From contig NZ_VLKE01000001.1 in NCBI RefSeq assembly GCF_007830265.1, forward strand, positions 3,720,001-3,784,000: a stretch of DNA of 64,000 nt, written 5' to 3'. Source of the DNA: Micromonospora olivasterospora. Its GTDB lineage: Bacteria > Actinomycetota > Actinomycetes > Mycobacteriales > Micromonosporaceae. Shown here one piece after another: positions 53,348 to 62,242 of this stretch; within the stretch, counting starts at the first letter, position 1, and every line of letters starts with the position of its first letter. A program made the translations under genes and the position numbers. Below the pieces are notes generated by a model. The model made no database searches and was not told the origin of the DNA. It worked only from the letters and a program-made list of their open reading frames with translations.

Positions 53348-54019
53348 GTGGTCACTGACGCCGTCCTGACCGGCAGTCCGGACACGATTCTCGTCTGCAT
53401 CCGCGGCAACTCCGGCTCGGGCAAAAGCAGCATCGCCCGGGAGCTACGGCGCCGGCACGGCCGGGGTTGCGCCCTGGTGGAGCAGGACTACCTGCGCCGC
53501 ATTCTGCTGCGCGAGCGGGACAAGCCCGGCGGCGCGGCACCGGCGTTGATCGGTCAGACGGTGCGCTTCGCGCTAGACCACGGCTACCACGTGGTGCTGG
53601 AAGGCATCATGCACACCAGCCGCTACCGGCCCATGCTGGCGGCCCTACGCGATGGCCATCGGGGGCGGTCACTGTTCTGCTACCTGGACGTGTCGCTGCC
53701 CGAGACCCTGCGCCGGCACCTCACGCGCCCGCAGGCCAGCGAGTTCACCGCCGAGCACATGAGCGGTTGGTACGCCGCGCACGACGTCCTGGGCTGGCCC
53801 GACGAACTCGTCCTCCCGGAGACCACCACGCTGCAGGACGCCGTCGGGACGATCGCCGCAGCCTCCGGACTGCCTCAGACTGGACGCGACGATGACGTGG
53901 TCCCGATCGTCCCCAATGCAGCAGGAAGCCGGGCTGGTAGTGCTTTGTTAGGTTGTGTCGTCGAATGGGCGGTTGCAGGTGTGGCAAGCGCCGGCCATGA
54001 CGACGAGCAGTTGTTGTAG
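53348..54019 (+). CDS. P-loop kinase, 3' end replaced by an IS701 insertion
   Basis: The protein starts VVTDAVLTGSPDTILVCIRG; the Walker A motif is RGNSGSGKSS and VEQDYLRR may be the Asp of a kinase. LDHGYHVVLEGIMHTSRY and the LID-like RRHLTRPQASEFTAEHM fit zeta-toxin/adenylylsulfate-kinase-like phosphotransferases. GTG 53348 follows GAGGAG. The reading frame enters the inverted repeat of an IS701 element at 53938, so the last ~27 residues are IS-encoded. Up to about residue 197 looks native, near the usual length, so the protein may still work. Confidence 0.8.
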   Translation: MVTDAVLTGSPDTILVCIRGNSGSGKSSIARELRRRHGRGCALVEQDYLRRILLRERDKPGGAAPALIGQTVRFALDHGYHVVLEGIMHTSRYRPMLAALRDGHRGRSLFCYLDVSLPETLRRHLTRPQASEFTAEHMSGWYAAHDVLGWPDELVLPETTTLQDAVGTIAAASGLPQTGRDDDVVPIVPNAAGSRAGSALLGCVVEWAVAGVASAGHDDEQLL

Positions 54020-55372
54020 CTCGCGTACTACGGCGTAGAGGGTCAGGCCGGCGCATCCGCTTTTGGGTCCAGGCGTAGCAGGGTGCAGAAGGCTTGGGCG
54101 AGCACGGTGAGGGTGACGTGGCGATGCCAGCCGGTGAAGCTGCGGCCTTCGAAGTGGTCGATGCCCAGGCCTGTCTTGAGTTCGCGGTAGTCGTGTTCGA
54201 CCCGCCAGCGGATCTTTCCGAGTCGGACCAGTGTCTTGGGTGATGTGCGTGGCTGCATGTTGGACAGCCGGTACTTGACTGGCTCGTCGGCGTCGGGTGG
54301 CCATTCGGCGATCAACCAGCATTCGGGCAGGCTGCCGTCGCCGCCGCGGGGGATGTCCCGGTTCGCGGGGCGGATGCGTAGCCGTAGGAAGTGCGAACGC
54401 ATCGCCGCGGTCGGGTTCGTTGTGCTGCGCCGGCTGCCGCGCCGCCAGGTGACCTGCCGTGCGGTGCCGCGGCCCGCGGCCAGGACCAGGTCCTTGAGGG
54501 TGACCGGCGGGTCGGGGTAGGCCGGGCGGGGTGGGCGGCCCCGTCCGGAGTAGGCCGCGGTGACCGGGACCGCGTCGGCGGGGTGGGCGGTGGCGGTCGG
54601 GTCGACCTGGACCACGTAGCGCAGGCCACGTTCGGCCAGGCCGAGCCGGAACAGGGTGCAGTCGCCGTAGCCGGAGTCCGCGGCCACCGGCAGTCTCGGC
54701 AGCCCCCACAGGTCGATCATCTGGTCGAGCATGTCCAGCGCGAGGCGCCATTTCTCCCGGTGCCGCACATCGTCGGGCAGGCGGGCCCGGCCCCGCCGAG
54801 CCCGCACCGCCGCGGCCCGGTCGGGATCGGCGACCATGGTGTCGTCCCACGATCGCGGACAGAACAACCGCCAGTTCGCGGCCACCGACGCGGTGTCGGT
54901 GACCGCCTGGACGCTTACCCCGATCTGACAGTTGCCGGTCTTGCCCAGGGTGCCCGAGTACTGGCGGGCCACACACGGCGAGGCGGTGCCGTCCTTCGGG
55001 AAGCCCGAGTCGTCGATCACGTACGCGGCCGGGTCGATCGCGTCGACCGCCCACCGTGCCACGTTCGCCCGCACCGCCGTGTAGTCCCACGTCGAGGACG
55101 TGATGAACTGCTGCAACTGCTGATGATCGACGCCGAGGCGTTCCGCCATCGGCTGCATCGACTTCCGCGCCCCATCGGTGAGCAGGCCACGCATGTACAA
55201 CTCGCCCTTGACCCGCTGATCCGAACGCCGAACCGCACCATCCAACATCGCCGCGGTGAACTCGACCAGCCGCGGACGCACCTTCTCGACCTGCTCCGGA
55301 GTCACACCACCAAGCCAAACACCAACCACGATCGGCAGCTACGCGACACGCCGTGAACCTAACAAAGCACTA
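53938..55372 (-). mobile_element. IS701-family insertion sequence
   Basis: The element is bounded by 17-bp inverted repeats TAGTGCTTTGTTAGGTT (53938-53954 and 55356-55372, perfect). It carries one transposase gene. No certain target duplication is seen; an IS630-type end lies immediately beyond the right end. Confidence 0.82.
54043..55329 (-). CDS. IS701-family transposase
   Basis: This 428-residue DDE transposase has RRSDQRVKGELYMRGLLTDG at the N-terminus, YVIDDSGFPKDGTASPCVARQYSG with the first catalytic Asp, VAADSGYGDCTLFR with the second, and RWRVEHDYRELKTGLGIDHFEGRSF with the catalytic Glu. This is the pattern of IS701/ISAs1-like DDE_5 transposases that are common in actinobacteria. The frame is intact. 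Confidence 0.93.
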   Translation of the reverse strand: MVGVWLGGVTPEQVEKVRPRLVEFTAAMLDGAVRRSDQRVKGELYMRGLLTDGARKSMQPMAERLGVDHQQLQQFITSSTWDYTAVRANVARWAVDAIDPAAYVIDDSGFPKDGTASPCVARQYSGTLGKTGNCQIGVSVQAVTDTASVAANWRLFCPRSWDDTMVADPDRAAAVRARRGRARLPDDVRHREKWRLALDMLDQMIDLWGLPRLPVAADSGYGDCTLFRLGLAERGLRYVVQVDPTATAHPADAVPVTAAYSGRGRPPRPAYPDPPVTLKDLVLAAGRGTARQVTWRRGSRRSTTNPTAAMRSHFLRLRIRPANRDIPRGGDGSLPECWLIAEWPPDADEPVKYRLSNMQPRTSPKTLVRLGKIRWRVEHDYRELKTGLGIDHFEGRSFTGWHRHVTLTVLAQAFCTLLRLDPKADAPA

Positions 55373-55373
55373 C

Positions 55374-55395
55374 TAGTGCGTTGACCACGAACGTT
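55374..55395. mobile_element. solo IS630-type end
   Basis: TA followed by GTGCGTTGACCACGAACGTT resembles the two ends of the IS630 relic at 57779-58347. No transposase follows. It is probably what remains of an IS630 copy after deletion or IS701 insertion. Confidence 0.55.
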
Positions 55396-55477
55396 CGCCG
55401 GTTGGCGATACACCGGGACAGGTGGCCACGGGCCTTTGGCGTGCCCACGGAGAAATGCCGGGTGCCGCGCCGCCGCG

Positions 55478-56683
55478 CTACTGGCGGTAGGTGGAGAGGA
55501 AGGTGCGGATCCGGGCGACGGCGTCGTCGAGGACGTCCGTGGCGGCCAGGAAGACCAGGCGGAGGTGGTCTGGTGTGTCGAGGTTGAAGCCGGTGCCGTG
55601 GGAGATCAGGAGGTGCTGCTGCTCCAAGAGGTCGATCACCAGGCGCTCGTCGTCGTGGATTTTGTGGACTTGGGGGTCGAGACGGGCGAACAGGTAGAGG
55701 GCGCCGGCCGGCTTGACGCAGTCGACGCCGGGGATGTCGACGAGGGACTGCCAGGCGTGGTCGCGCTGCTTCAGCAGGCGGCCTCCGGGGCGGGTCAGCT
55801 CCTCGATGCTCTGGTAGCCGCCGAGCGCGGTCTGGATGGCGTGCTGGGCCGGCACGTTCGGGCAGACGCGCATGTTGGCGAGCAGCTGCAGCCCGTCCAG
55901 GTAGTCCGAGTCGCTGCCGCTGAAGCCGCTGGTGGCGAGCCAGCCGGAGCGGAAGCCCGCAGCCCGGTAGGCCTTGGACAGGCCGCCCATGCTGACCACC
56001 GGCACGTCCGGCGCGAGGGCGGCGAGCGTGTGGTGTGTCGATCCGTCGTACACAATCTTGTCGTAGATCTCGTCGGCGAAGATCAGCAAATCGTGCTTGC
56101 GGGCAAGTTCGATCATGCCGAGCAGCATCTCTCGGGGGTAGACCGCGCCGGTCGGGTTGTTCGGGTTGATCACCACGAGCGCGCGGGTGCGGTCGGTGAT
56201 CTTCGACGCCATGTGCTCCAGGTCCGGCGCCCAGCCCGCGCTCTCGTCACAGCGGTAGTGCACCGCGCGACCGCTGCACAGGTTCACCGCGCCGGTCCAG
56301 AGCGGGTAGTCCGGGCTCGGCACCAGCACCTCGTCGCCCGTGTCCAGCAGCGCCTGGAGCACCATCACGATCAGCTCGGAGACCCCGTTGCCGAGCAGCA
56401 CGTCGTCCGGCTGCACGCCGGGCACGCCGAGAGTCTGGTAGTGCTGGGCCACCGCGACGCGGGCGGAGTAGATGCCTCGCGCGTCGCTGTACCCCTGAGC
56501 GGCCACGATGTTCTGCACGACGTCGGCGACGATCGGCTCCGGTGTGGCCAGCCCCCACGGCGCCGGGTTGCCCAGGTTCAGCTTGAGGATCCGGTGCCCG
56601 GCAGCCTCCAGTTCCTGCGCCCGGCGCAACACCGGGCCGCGGATGTCGTACCGGACACTCTTCAGCCGCTGCGCCTGCCGCAT
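55478..56683 (-). CDS. PLP-dependent class I/II aminotransferase (alanine/aspartate type)
   Basis: This 401-residue fold-type I aminotransferase has RYDIRGPVLRRAQELEAAG at the N-terminus, NLGNPAPWG, GYSDARGIYSARVAVA, VINPNNPTGAVYPREML with the PLP-binding Asn, FADEIYDKIVYDG, and the Schiff-base lysine in SMGGLSKAYRAAGFRSGW. It resembles AlaA-type alanine aminotransferases. It is the only non-transposase gene between 55.4 kb and the end. The upstream frame is short, and ATG 56683 is clear. Confidence 0.92.
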   Translation of the reverse strand: MRQAQRLKSVRYDIRGPVLRRAQELEAAGHRILKLNLGNPAPWGLATPEPIVADVVQNIVAAQGYSDARGIYSARVAVAQHYQTLGVPGVQPDDVLLGNGVSELIVMVLQALLDTGDEVLVPSPDYPLWTGAVNLCSGRAVHYRCDESAGWAPDLEHMASKITDRTRALVVINPNNPTGAVYPREMLLGMIELARKHDLLIFADEIYDKIVYDGSTHHTLAALAPDVPVVSMGGLSKAYRAAGFRSGWLATSGFSGSDSDYLDGLQLLANMRVCPNVPAQHAIQTALGGYQSIEELTRPGGRLLKQRDHAWQSLVDIPGVDCVKPAGALYLFARLDPQVHKIHDDERLVIDLLEQQHLLISHGTGFNLDTPDHLRLVFLAATDVLDDAVARIRTFLSTYRQ

Positions 56684-56746
56684 CGGACCCCCTCCGCGAA
56701 ACGTCGTGTCTCCGATGATCGATGCTAGACGACTGATAACCGGCGT

Positions 56747-57702
56747 TTGCTGCGCGTTCAGTGGTCGTAGGCGATGAGGCTGCGGGTGACGGGCTGGCCG
56801 GTCTTGTGGTTGTGCCAGATGGCGGCGGTCAGGGCGAGCAGGCGTTGAGCAACGCGGGTCGCGATGCCTTCGAAGGTACGGCCGCCGTGTAGTTCCAGGT
56901 CGAGTTGGCCCTTGAGAGTGTCGTTGACCGACTCGATCAGTTGGCGGACGGCCTTCAGGAGGCCCTGGCCGGGGCGTTGCTTCTCCTTCTTGCGGTTGGG
57001 TCGTAGCAGGGTGACACCGCGGTCGGCCAGGTCCTGCTCGAAGCGTTTCGCGGCGAAGCCCTTGTCGGTGATCAGCAGCAGCCCGGGCCGGCCGGCGAGC
57101 AGGGCGGGCTCGCGGTCGAGCATGTACTCCACGACCTCGCGTTCGCCGATCTTCGCATCAGCCAGGGCCCACATGATGGGCAGGCCGGTCGGGGTGCAGA
57201 TCAGGTACAGGCGCAGTCCCCAGAAGAACCGTGAGTGTGACGCGCAGTAGCCGTAGGTGGCCCAGCCGGCGGCGTCCGAGCGTTGCACGGTGGGCCTCGA
57301 CCGGCCGCACTCGACCGGGGTGGAGTCCAGGATCCAGTGGTTGTCGAACCAGAAATCGGTGTCGAAGGCCAATGCTCGGATGAAGTGCTGGATCAGCGGC
57401 AGGGCGGCCCGCAGTCGCTTGTTGTAGCCGGGCTGGGACAGCTGGACCGGGAACAACGCGCGTAGGTTCTTCGCCAGGTAGCGGACCCACCGGCGTTCGG
57501 AGCGGATGTTCAGCAGCGACTGCATGACCGCCATCGTGATCAGTTCGGCGTCCGACAGTACTGGGGTGAACCCGGTCACCGGGCGGGCCGGACGTAGATC
57601 AGGGCGGGCTTTCAACTCGTCATCGATCTTCACGTACAGTGCGGTAGCGAGGGTCTCCAGATCGACGTGCACATGGCCTCCATGGTCATAGTTGCGTAGC
57701 AA
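56747..57702 (-). mobile_element. IS982-family insertion sequence
   Basis: The transposase gene is flanked by imperfect terminal repeats with the core TTGCTRCGC (56747-56755 and 57694-57702, inverted). The exact ends are approximate. Confidence 0.65.
56758..57672 (-). CDS. IS982-family transposase
   Basis: This 304-residue DDE transposase starts VHVDLETLATALYVKIDDEL and has LSDAELITMAVMQSLLNIRS, WILDSTPVECGR with the first catalytic Asp, LLITDKGFAAKRFEQDL with the second, and VNDTLKGQLDLELHGGRTFEG near the last. GTG 57672 follows GGAGG and matches the usual family start; the longer frame begins at 57702. The frame appears intact. Confidence 0.9.
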   Translation of the reverse strand: MHVDLETLATALYVKIDDELKARPDLRPARPVTGFTPVLSDAELITMAVMQSLLNIRSERRWVRYLAKNLRALFPVQLSQPGYNKRLRAALPLIQHFIRALAFDTDFWFDNHWILDSTPVECGRSRPTVQRSDAAGWATYGYCASHSRFFWGLRLYLICTPTGLPIMWALADAKIGEREVVEYMLDREPALLAGRPGLLLITDKGFAAKRFEQDLADRGVTLLRPNRKKEKQRPGQGLLKAVRQLIESVNDTLKGQLDLELHGGRTFEGIATRVAQRLLALTAAIWHNHKTGQPVTRSLIAYDH

Positions 57703-57778
57703 CGTCGATCATGGAGGCCCTCGTCCGTTCACCGCACCTGCGTCCCATCCACACAGGCCACCGTGGTTATCACTCGTC

Positions 57779-58347
57779 TAGTGCCGTGACCACCAACGTT
57801 TCGGGGTGGTTCAAGCTACGCGGGTGGCGGGTTGGCCCCAGCGTCGTTGTCGTTCGCTGCGGATGCGGGCGCGTTCGCGGCGTTGGGCGGCGAGGATGTC
57901 GGGGTTGCGGGCGTTGGCGTTGCGCCAGCGCAGGTAGGTCTGCAGTTTCCGGGTCAGCGCCGGGTGGTTGGGGTGGTTCGAGCCGGCGATGGCGAAGGTG
58001 CGTAGCGGCCCGAACTGGGCCTCGATCGGGTTGGCCCAGGAGGCGTAGGTCGGGGTGAAGCAGAGCTCGACCTTGTTGCGGGCCGCCCATGCTCGGATCT
58101 TTCGGCCTTTGTGCGCGGACAGGTTGTCCAGGATCACGTAGATTGGTGCCCCGTCCGGGCGCGCGGCGCGGATCGACTTGAGTGCGGCGAGGGTGTTCGC
58201 GGCGCTCTTGCGCCGTCGGACGACACTCAGCCGCCGCACGCGTACAAGATCTGCCACCGCCACAGCCTGACCGGCACAACGCCGCCCGGCCGACAGGCCG
58301 CACGGCGTGTCAACCAACACCGTGAACGTTCGTGGTCACGGGCACTA
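57779..58347 (-). mobile_element. IS630-family relic with both ends
   Basis: Inverted ends GTGCCGTGACCACCAACGTT (57781-57800) and GTGCCCGTGACCACGAACGT (inverted at the right) are each bordered by TA, the IS630 target. At about 570 bp it is roughly half the family length, so the interior is partly deleted. The right end is abutted by an IS4-type element. Confidence 0.7.
57811..58320 (-). pseudogene. truncated IS630-family transposase
   Basis: The 169-codon frame keeps the C-terminal DDE part: IYVILDNLSAHKGRKIRAWA with the second catalytic Asp, and TPTYASWANPIEAQFGPLRT with the Glu. The N-terminal HTH and the region with the first Asp are missing; the first 35 residues (MLVDTPCGLSAGRRC) do not look native. 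It cannot be an active transposase. Confidence 0.8.
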
Positions 58348-58351
58348 GGCC

Positions 58352-59938
58352 CAAGGCCGGGTAGTTAGGCGGCGGGCGTGGCTGTCAAGCCGATGGGCCC
58401 GGGGGCGGTAAAAGCAACGGAACTCCGGTAGAACTGGCGGTCGACCAAGATCCACCGTTTCTGCCCGGGAGTTCCGTTGCCGGATCATTCTGCCCTGTCC
58501 CGCACTGTGGCCGCCATCACCCGCACTGTCCGGGTCGCGGCGGGAGTGTTCGCCCCGGGCCATCTCGGGGAACTCACCTCGATCGTGCCCTTTGAACTCG
58601 TCGATGCGGTGCTGGCCGAGACCGGTACGGTGCAGGCAAGACTACGGAACCTGCCGTCCCGGGTCGGGGTGTACTTCGTGCTGGCGATGTGCCTGTTCCC
58701 GGAGGTCGGCTACCGGCGGGTCTGGGCCAAGATGATCGCCGGGCTGGTGGGGCTGGTCGTGGTCGTCCCATCGGGTAAAGGGCTACGTGACCTGCGCCGC
58801 CGCGTCGGTCCCGCTCCGGTGAAGGCCCTCTTCGAGGTCCTCGCCGGGCCTCTCGCGCAGCCACACACTCCCGGGGTGCGGTTCGGCCGCTATCGCACGG
58901 TGTCCTTCGACGGTTGTACCTCCCAACGCACCGCCGACACCGCCCGCAACCGTGCCTGGCTCGGCAAACGCACCGGAAACGGCTACCCGGCGGTGGAGTT
59001 GATGACGCTGGTCGAGACCGGCACCCGCGGCATGCTCGGTGCGGTGTTCGGACCGACCGCCGAGGGCGAGACCAGCTACGCCAGCAAACTGCTGCATCTG
59101 CTGGATGCCGGCATGCTCGTGCTGTGGGACAAGGGCTTCGACTCCAACATGTTCCTGACCGCGGTCGCCGGCACCGGCGCCCAATTCCTGGGCCGGCTGC
59201 GCGGCAACCGCCGCCTGCCGGTCCTGGCCCGCCTCGACGACGGCTCATACCTGAGCGTCCTCAACCACGTCCCCGTCCGGGTCATCGACGCCACCGTCAC
59301 CGTCACCTGCGCCGACGCCACCACCTACACCGGCGTCTACCGCCTCGTCACCTCCCTGCGCGACCCCCGCCGGCACCCGGCACACCGCCTGGTCGAGCTC
59401 TATCACCAGCGCTGGGAACACGAATCGGCGTACTACGCCCTGCGCCACACCATCCTGCACGGACGAATCCTGCGCTCCGGCGACCCGACCGGCATCCAGC
59501 AGGAACTGTGGGCACTGCTGACCGTCTACCAGGCGCTGCGCACCGCGATGGTCCACGCCACCGAAACCCGGCCCGGGACCGACCCCGACCGGGCCAGCTT
59601 CACCATCGCCCTGCACACCGCCCGGGAACAACTCACCAACGCCGCCGACGTCCTGCCCGAGAACACCGACCTCACCGGCGCTATCGGCCGCGCCGTCCTC
59701 GCTGAACTCCTCCCACCACGCCGAGCACGCACCAGCACCCGCCGCGTCAAATCACCACTGTCCCGCTACGCCAAACACCCACCCGGCAGACCCACCACCA
59801 ACCAGAAGATCACCAACCTCGCCATCACCATCCACGACGACACCACCGAACCACTCCCACCACCCACACCATCCCCACCCCGCAAACCCCGCAAACCCCG
59901 CTTGACAGCAGCCGCAACGCCCTAACTACCCGGCCTTG
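58352..59938 (+). mobile_element. IS4-family insertion sequence A, complete
   Basis: The 1587-bp element has 18-bp inverted repeats CAAGGCCGGGTAGTTAGG (58352-58369 and 59921-59938). It is flanked by a perfect 10-bp target duplication GCACTAGGCC (58342-58351 and 59939-59948). The target is the right end of the IS630 relic. Confidence 0.9.
58477..59925 (+). CDS. IS4-family transposase A
   Basis: This 482-residue transposase has an N-terminal segment (GVFAPGHLGELTSIVPFELV), VSFDGCTSQRTADT with the first catalytic Asp, VLWDKGFDSNMFLTAVA with the second, and YHQRWEHESAYYALRHTILHG with the YREK-like Glu. The C-terminus is basic and Pro-rich. Translation probably starts at TTG 58477, with GGGAG about ten bases upstream. 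The related element B (62243-63779) uses TTG at the same position, which supports this start. Confidence 0.92.
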   Translation: MPDHSALSRTVAAITRTVRVAAGVFAPGHLGELTSIVPFELVDAVLAETGTVQARLRNLPSRVGVYFVLAMCLFPEVGYRRVWAKMIAGLVGLVVVVPSGKGLRDLRRRVGPAPVKALFEVLAGPLAQPHTPGVRFGRYRTVSFDGCTSQRTADTARNRAWLGKRTGNGYPAVELMTLVETGTRGMLGAVFGPTAEGETSYASKLLHLLDAGMLVLWDKGFDSNMFLTAVAGTGAQFLGRLRGNRRLPVLARLDDGSYLSVLNHVPVRVIDATVTVTCADATTYTGVYRLVTSLRDPRRHPAHRLVELYHQRWEHESAYYALRHTILHGRILRSGDPTGIQQELWALLTVYQALRTAMVHATETRPGTDPDRASFTIALHTAREQLTNAADVLPENTDLTGAIGRAVLAELLPPRRARTSTRRVKSPLSRYAKHPPGRPTTNQKITNLAITIHDDTTEPLPPPTPSPPRKPRKPRLTAAATP

Positions 59939-59941
59939 GCA

Positions 59942-60490
59942 CTAGGCCGTGTCTCGTCGATCTTGGGTGAGGTCACGTAGCCAGATCTTCATCGTGGCGA
60001 TGTCGACGGTGGCCTGGTACATGTAGTCGCGCTTGTCGTACCTGGTCGCGACCGCCCGGAACTGCTTGAGCTTGTTGAACGCCCGCTCAGCGGTGTTGCG
60101 CTGCTTGTAGCGCTCCCGGTCGAAGTTCGGTGGCCGGCCGCCGCGGGATCCCTTCTTGCGGCGGTTGGCCGCCTGATCGGCCTTGATCGGGATCGTGGCC
60201 TTGATGCCGCGGCGGCGTAGGTGAGAACGGATGGCCTTCGAGCTGTACGCCTTGTCAGCCAGGACATGCCCGGGGCGGGTACGCGGCCGGCCGACCCGGC
60301 GGGGAATCCGGATAGCGGCCATGACCTGCGTGAAGCCGGTACAGTCGGCCCGCTGCCCGCACGTGGTGTGCCGGGCGATCGGACGGCAACGCCGGTCAGC
60401 GGCCAGGTGCAGCTTGGTGGTCAACCCGCCACGGGACCGGCCGAGGGCTTCCCTTCCGCCCTTTTCGTCCCTGGCGGCTTCCCCCTTTTC
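59942..60490 (-). pseudogene. 5'-truncated IS5-family transposase and element remnant
   Basis: The frame ends at 59942 and contains TTKLHLAADRRCRPIARHTT, VLADKAYSSKAIRSHLRRRG with a catalytic Asp, and RYKQRNTAERAFNKLKQFRA with the Glu. The frame continues upstream of TTG 60424 through EKGGREALGRSRGGLTTKLH, the normal family sequence, to about 60490. There it stops matching. The N-terminal half is missing, apparently cut where the IS21 element begins. The outer end is near 59944 (GGCCGTGTCTCG). Confidence 0.8.
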
Positions 60491-60561
60491 GGGTGATCCG
60501 CCGCTGGGGTGTCGGGGTACTCGTTGGAGTGCAGAGGTGAGTACGGCTGATCTTGCAGAGG

Positions 60562-60822
60562 TCAGGTGTCGCGGTGGGCGCCTTGTTCGTCACGGTGGGT
60601 TGCGTCTTGCAGGCGCAGGCGGGTGAGGCCGAGCATGTCGATCAGCCATCCGGGTCCGCCGGTGATGCCGCGGGCGCGTAGGAGGGTGTCGACCTCGTGG
60701 TGGGTCGCCGGAGTGGTGCGGGCGAGGAAGTCCTCGCAGATCTGGAGCAGGAGTTGCAGCAGGTCGCCGCGGTTGGTGTCGCTGGTGGCTGCGGGGTCGT
60801 CCGGGGTGGCCGGGGTGGGCAT
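60562..60822 (-). CDS. small protein coupled to istB
   Basis: This 86-residue protein has an acidic/Thr-rich start (MPTPATPDDPAATSDTNRGD) and a helical LLQLLLQICEDFLARTTPAT, then HHEVDTLLRARGITGGPGWL. Its ATG overlaps the istB stop (TGATG). It is probably a passenger or accessory protein of this IS21 subgroup. I do not recognise a function. Confidence 0.6.
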   Translation of the reverse strand: MPTPATPDDPAATSDTNRGDLLQLLLQICEDFLARTTPATHHEVDTLLRARGITGGPGWLIDMLGLTRLRLQDATHRDEQGAHRDT

Positions 60823-61583
60823 CAGGCGACGTTCTCGATGGCGGTGAGGCGGTTCTTGAGTCGGTAGCTGGGGCCGTTGATGGGGACGACGTCGCAGTGG
60901 TGCAGGAGCCGGTCGAGGATGGCGGTGGCCAGGACCTCGTCGCCGAAGACTTGGCCCCATTCGCCGAAGCCTTTGTTCGAGGTCAGCAGGGTGGAGCCCT
61001 TCTCGTAGCGTTTCGAGATCACTTGGAAGACGAGGTTGGCCTCGGGTCGTTCGAGGGGTTGGTAGCCCACTTCGTCGATGACCAGGACGGTGGGGCGTAG
61101 GTAGGTTTGCAGCTTGCGGGCCAGGCGGCCGATCGCGTCGGCGGCGGTGAGGTGGCGGACCATGTCGTCGAGGGTGGTGAAGTAGACGGTGAATCCGGCT
61201 CGGCAGGCGGCGACCGCGAGGGACACGGCGATGTGGGTCTTGCCGACGCCGGGTGGGCCGAGGAGAGCGACGTTGGCCTTGGCCTGCACGAATGCGAGGG
61301 TCGCGAGGTCACGGACCTTGCGGGGGTCCAGGTCGGGTTGGAAGCTGAAGTCGTAGTCGTCGAGGGTCTTGTGGTGCGGCAGCTTCGACAGGCGTAGCCC
61401 GGCGCGGAAGCGGCGTTCGTCGCGGACGGCGAGTTCCTCTTCCAGGACGAGGTCGAGGAACTCCAGGTAGCCCATGGCTTCGGTGTCGGCCCGGCCGGTG
61501 AGTTCCCGCAGCGTCTTGGCCAGGTGAGGCAGGCCGAGTTTGGTGGCGCTGGCGTGGATGCGGTTGGTGACCAGCTCACTCAC
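60822..61583 (-). CDS. istB: IS21-family helper ATPase IstB
   Basis: This 253-residue AAA+ ATPase assembles on DNA and directs the IstA transposase to its target. The N-terminal helical part is NRIHASATKLGLPHLAKTLR. Walker A is LLGPPGVGKTH, Walker B is VLVIDEVGYQPLE, and the sensor 1 region is STLLTSNKGFGEWGQVFGDE. Its ATG overlaps the istA stop (ATGA). The frame is intact, but its partner transposase is interrupted. Confidence 0.94.
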   Translation of the reverse strand: MSELVTNRIHASATKLGLPHLAKTLRELTGRADTEAMGYLEFLDLVLEEELAVRDERRFRAGLRLSKLPHHKTLDDYDFSFQPDLDPRKVRDLATLAFVQAKANVALLGPPGVGKTHIAVSLAVAACRAGFTVYFTTLDDMVRHLTAADAIGRLARKLQTYLRPTVLVIDEVGYQPLERPEANLVFQVISKRYEKGSTLLTSNKGFGEWGQVFGDEVLATAILDRLLHHCDVVPINGPSYRLKNRLTAIENVA

Positions 61584-62242
61584 TTCGAGACGTCCTTCAG
61601 GTGTGGGCGGTTGGTGAACGGGCTGGCCGCAGCGATCTGCTCATAGACCGACAGCGGCCGGGCCTCGACGGCGATCTGGGCGGCGGCGGCCCGGTTGAGC
61701 AGGGCTTGCAGCGGCCCCTGGCCGCCGTCGTGACGGGCCGGTCGGCGTGCGGTCGACTGCCCGCTGTCGGGGTCGCCGATGGTGACGGCCCGGGTGTGTC
61801 CGTCGGGCAGACCGTCCCAGTGGCTCTCGTCGACCACGCGGGCGCCGCGGCCCACGGCCCGCTGGTGCGTGGCCAGCAGCGTGGTGCCGTCCAGACCGGG
61901 CACGATGGCGTGAATAGTGATCGTGGCGGCGGTCGCCCGAATCTCCACGAGTTGGCGGTGGCGGACCCGTCGGGCCGGCACGGAGTAGAGGTTGCCGGCG
62001 TAGGCGACCAGGCAGTCCTTGCCGACGTGCCGCAGATGCCGGTCGGCGACCACATACGGCCGGGCGGGGATCGGTCGCAGCGCGGCGTGGTCGCGGACCG
62101 CCCGCACGCCGATGATCTCGCCGTGGGTGCGATGCCTTACGGCCCGCCGCTGTGGCACCCAGGCCATGAACGTGGCGTCGAGTTCGGCCAGCGACGAGAA
62201 CGCCCGCCCGGCCAGGACATGATCGCGGATGATGGTGACCTG
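61580..62242 (-). pseudogene. istA: IstA transposase, C-terminal part (split by IS4)
   Basis: The frame resumes at QVTIIRDHVLAGRAFSSLAE and continues through WVPQRRAVRHRTHGE and the C-terminal beta-barrel-like part PYVVADRHLRHVGKDCLVAY to its stop at 61580. The upstream half is at 63780-64000. The reading frame is continuous if the IS4 element and one copy of its 10-bp duplication are removed. Confidence 0.88.
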
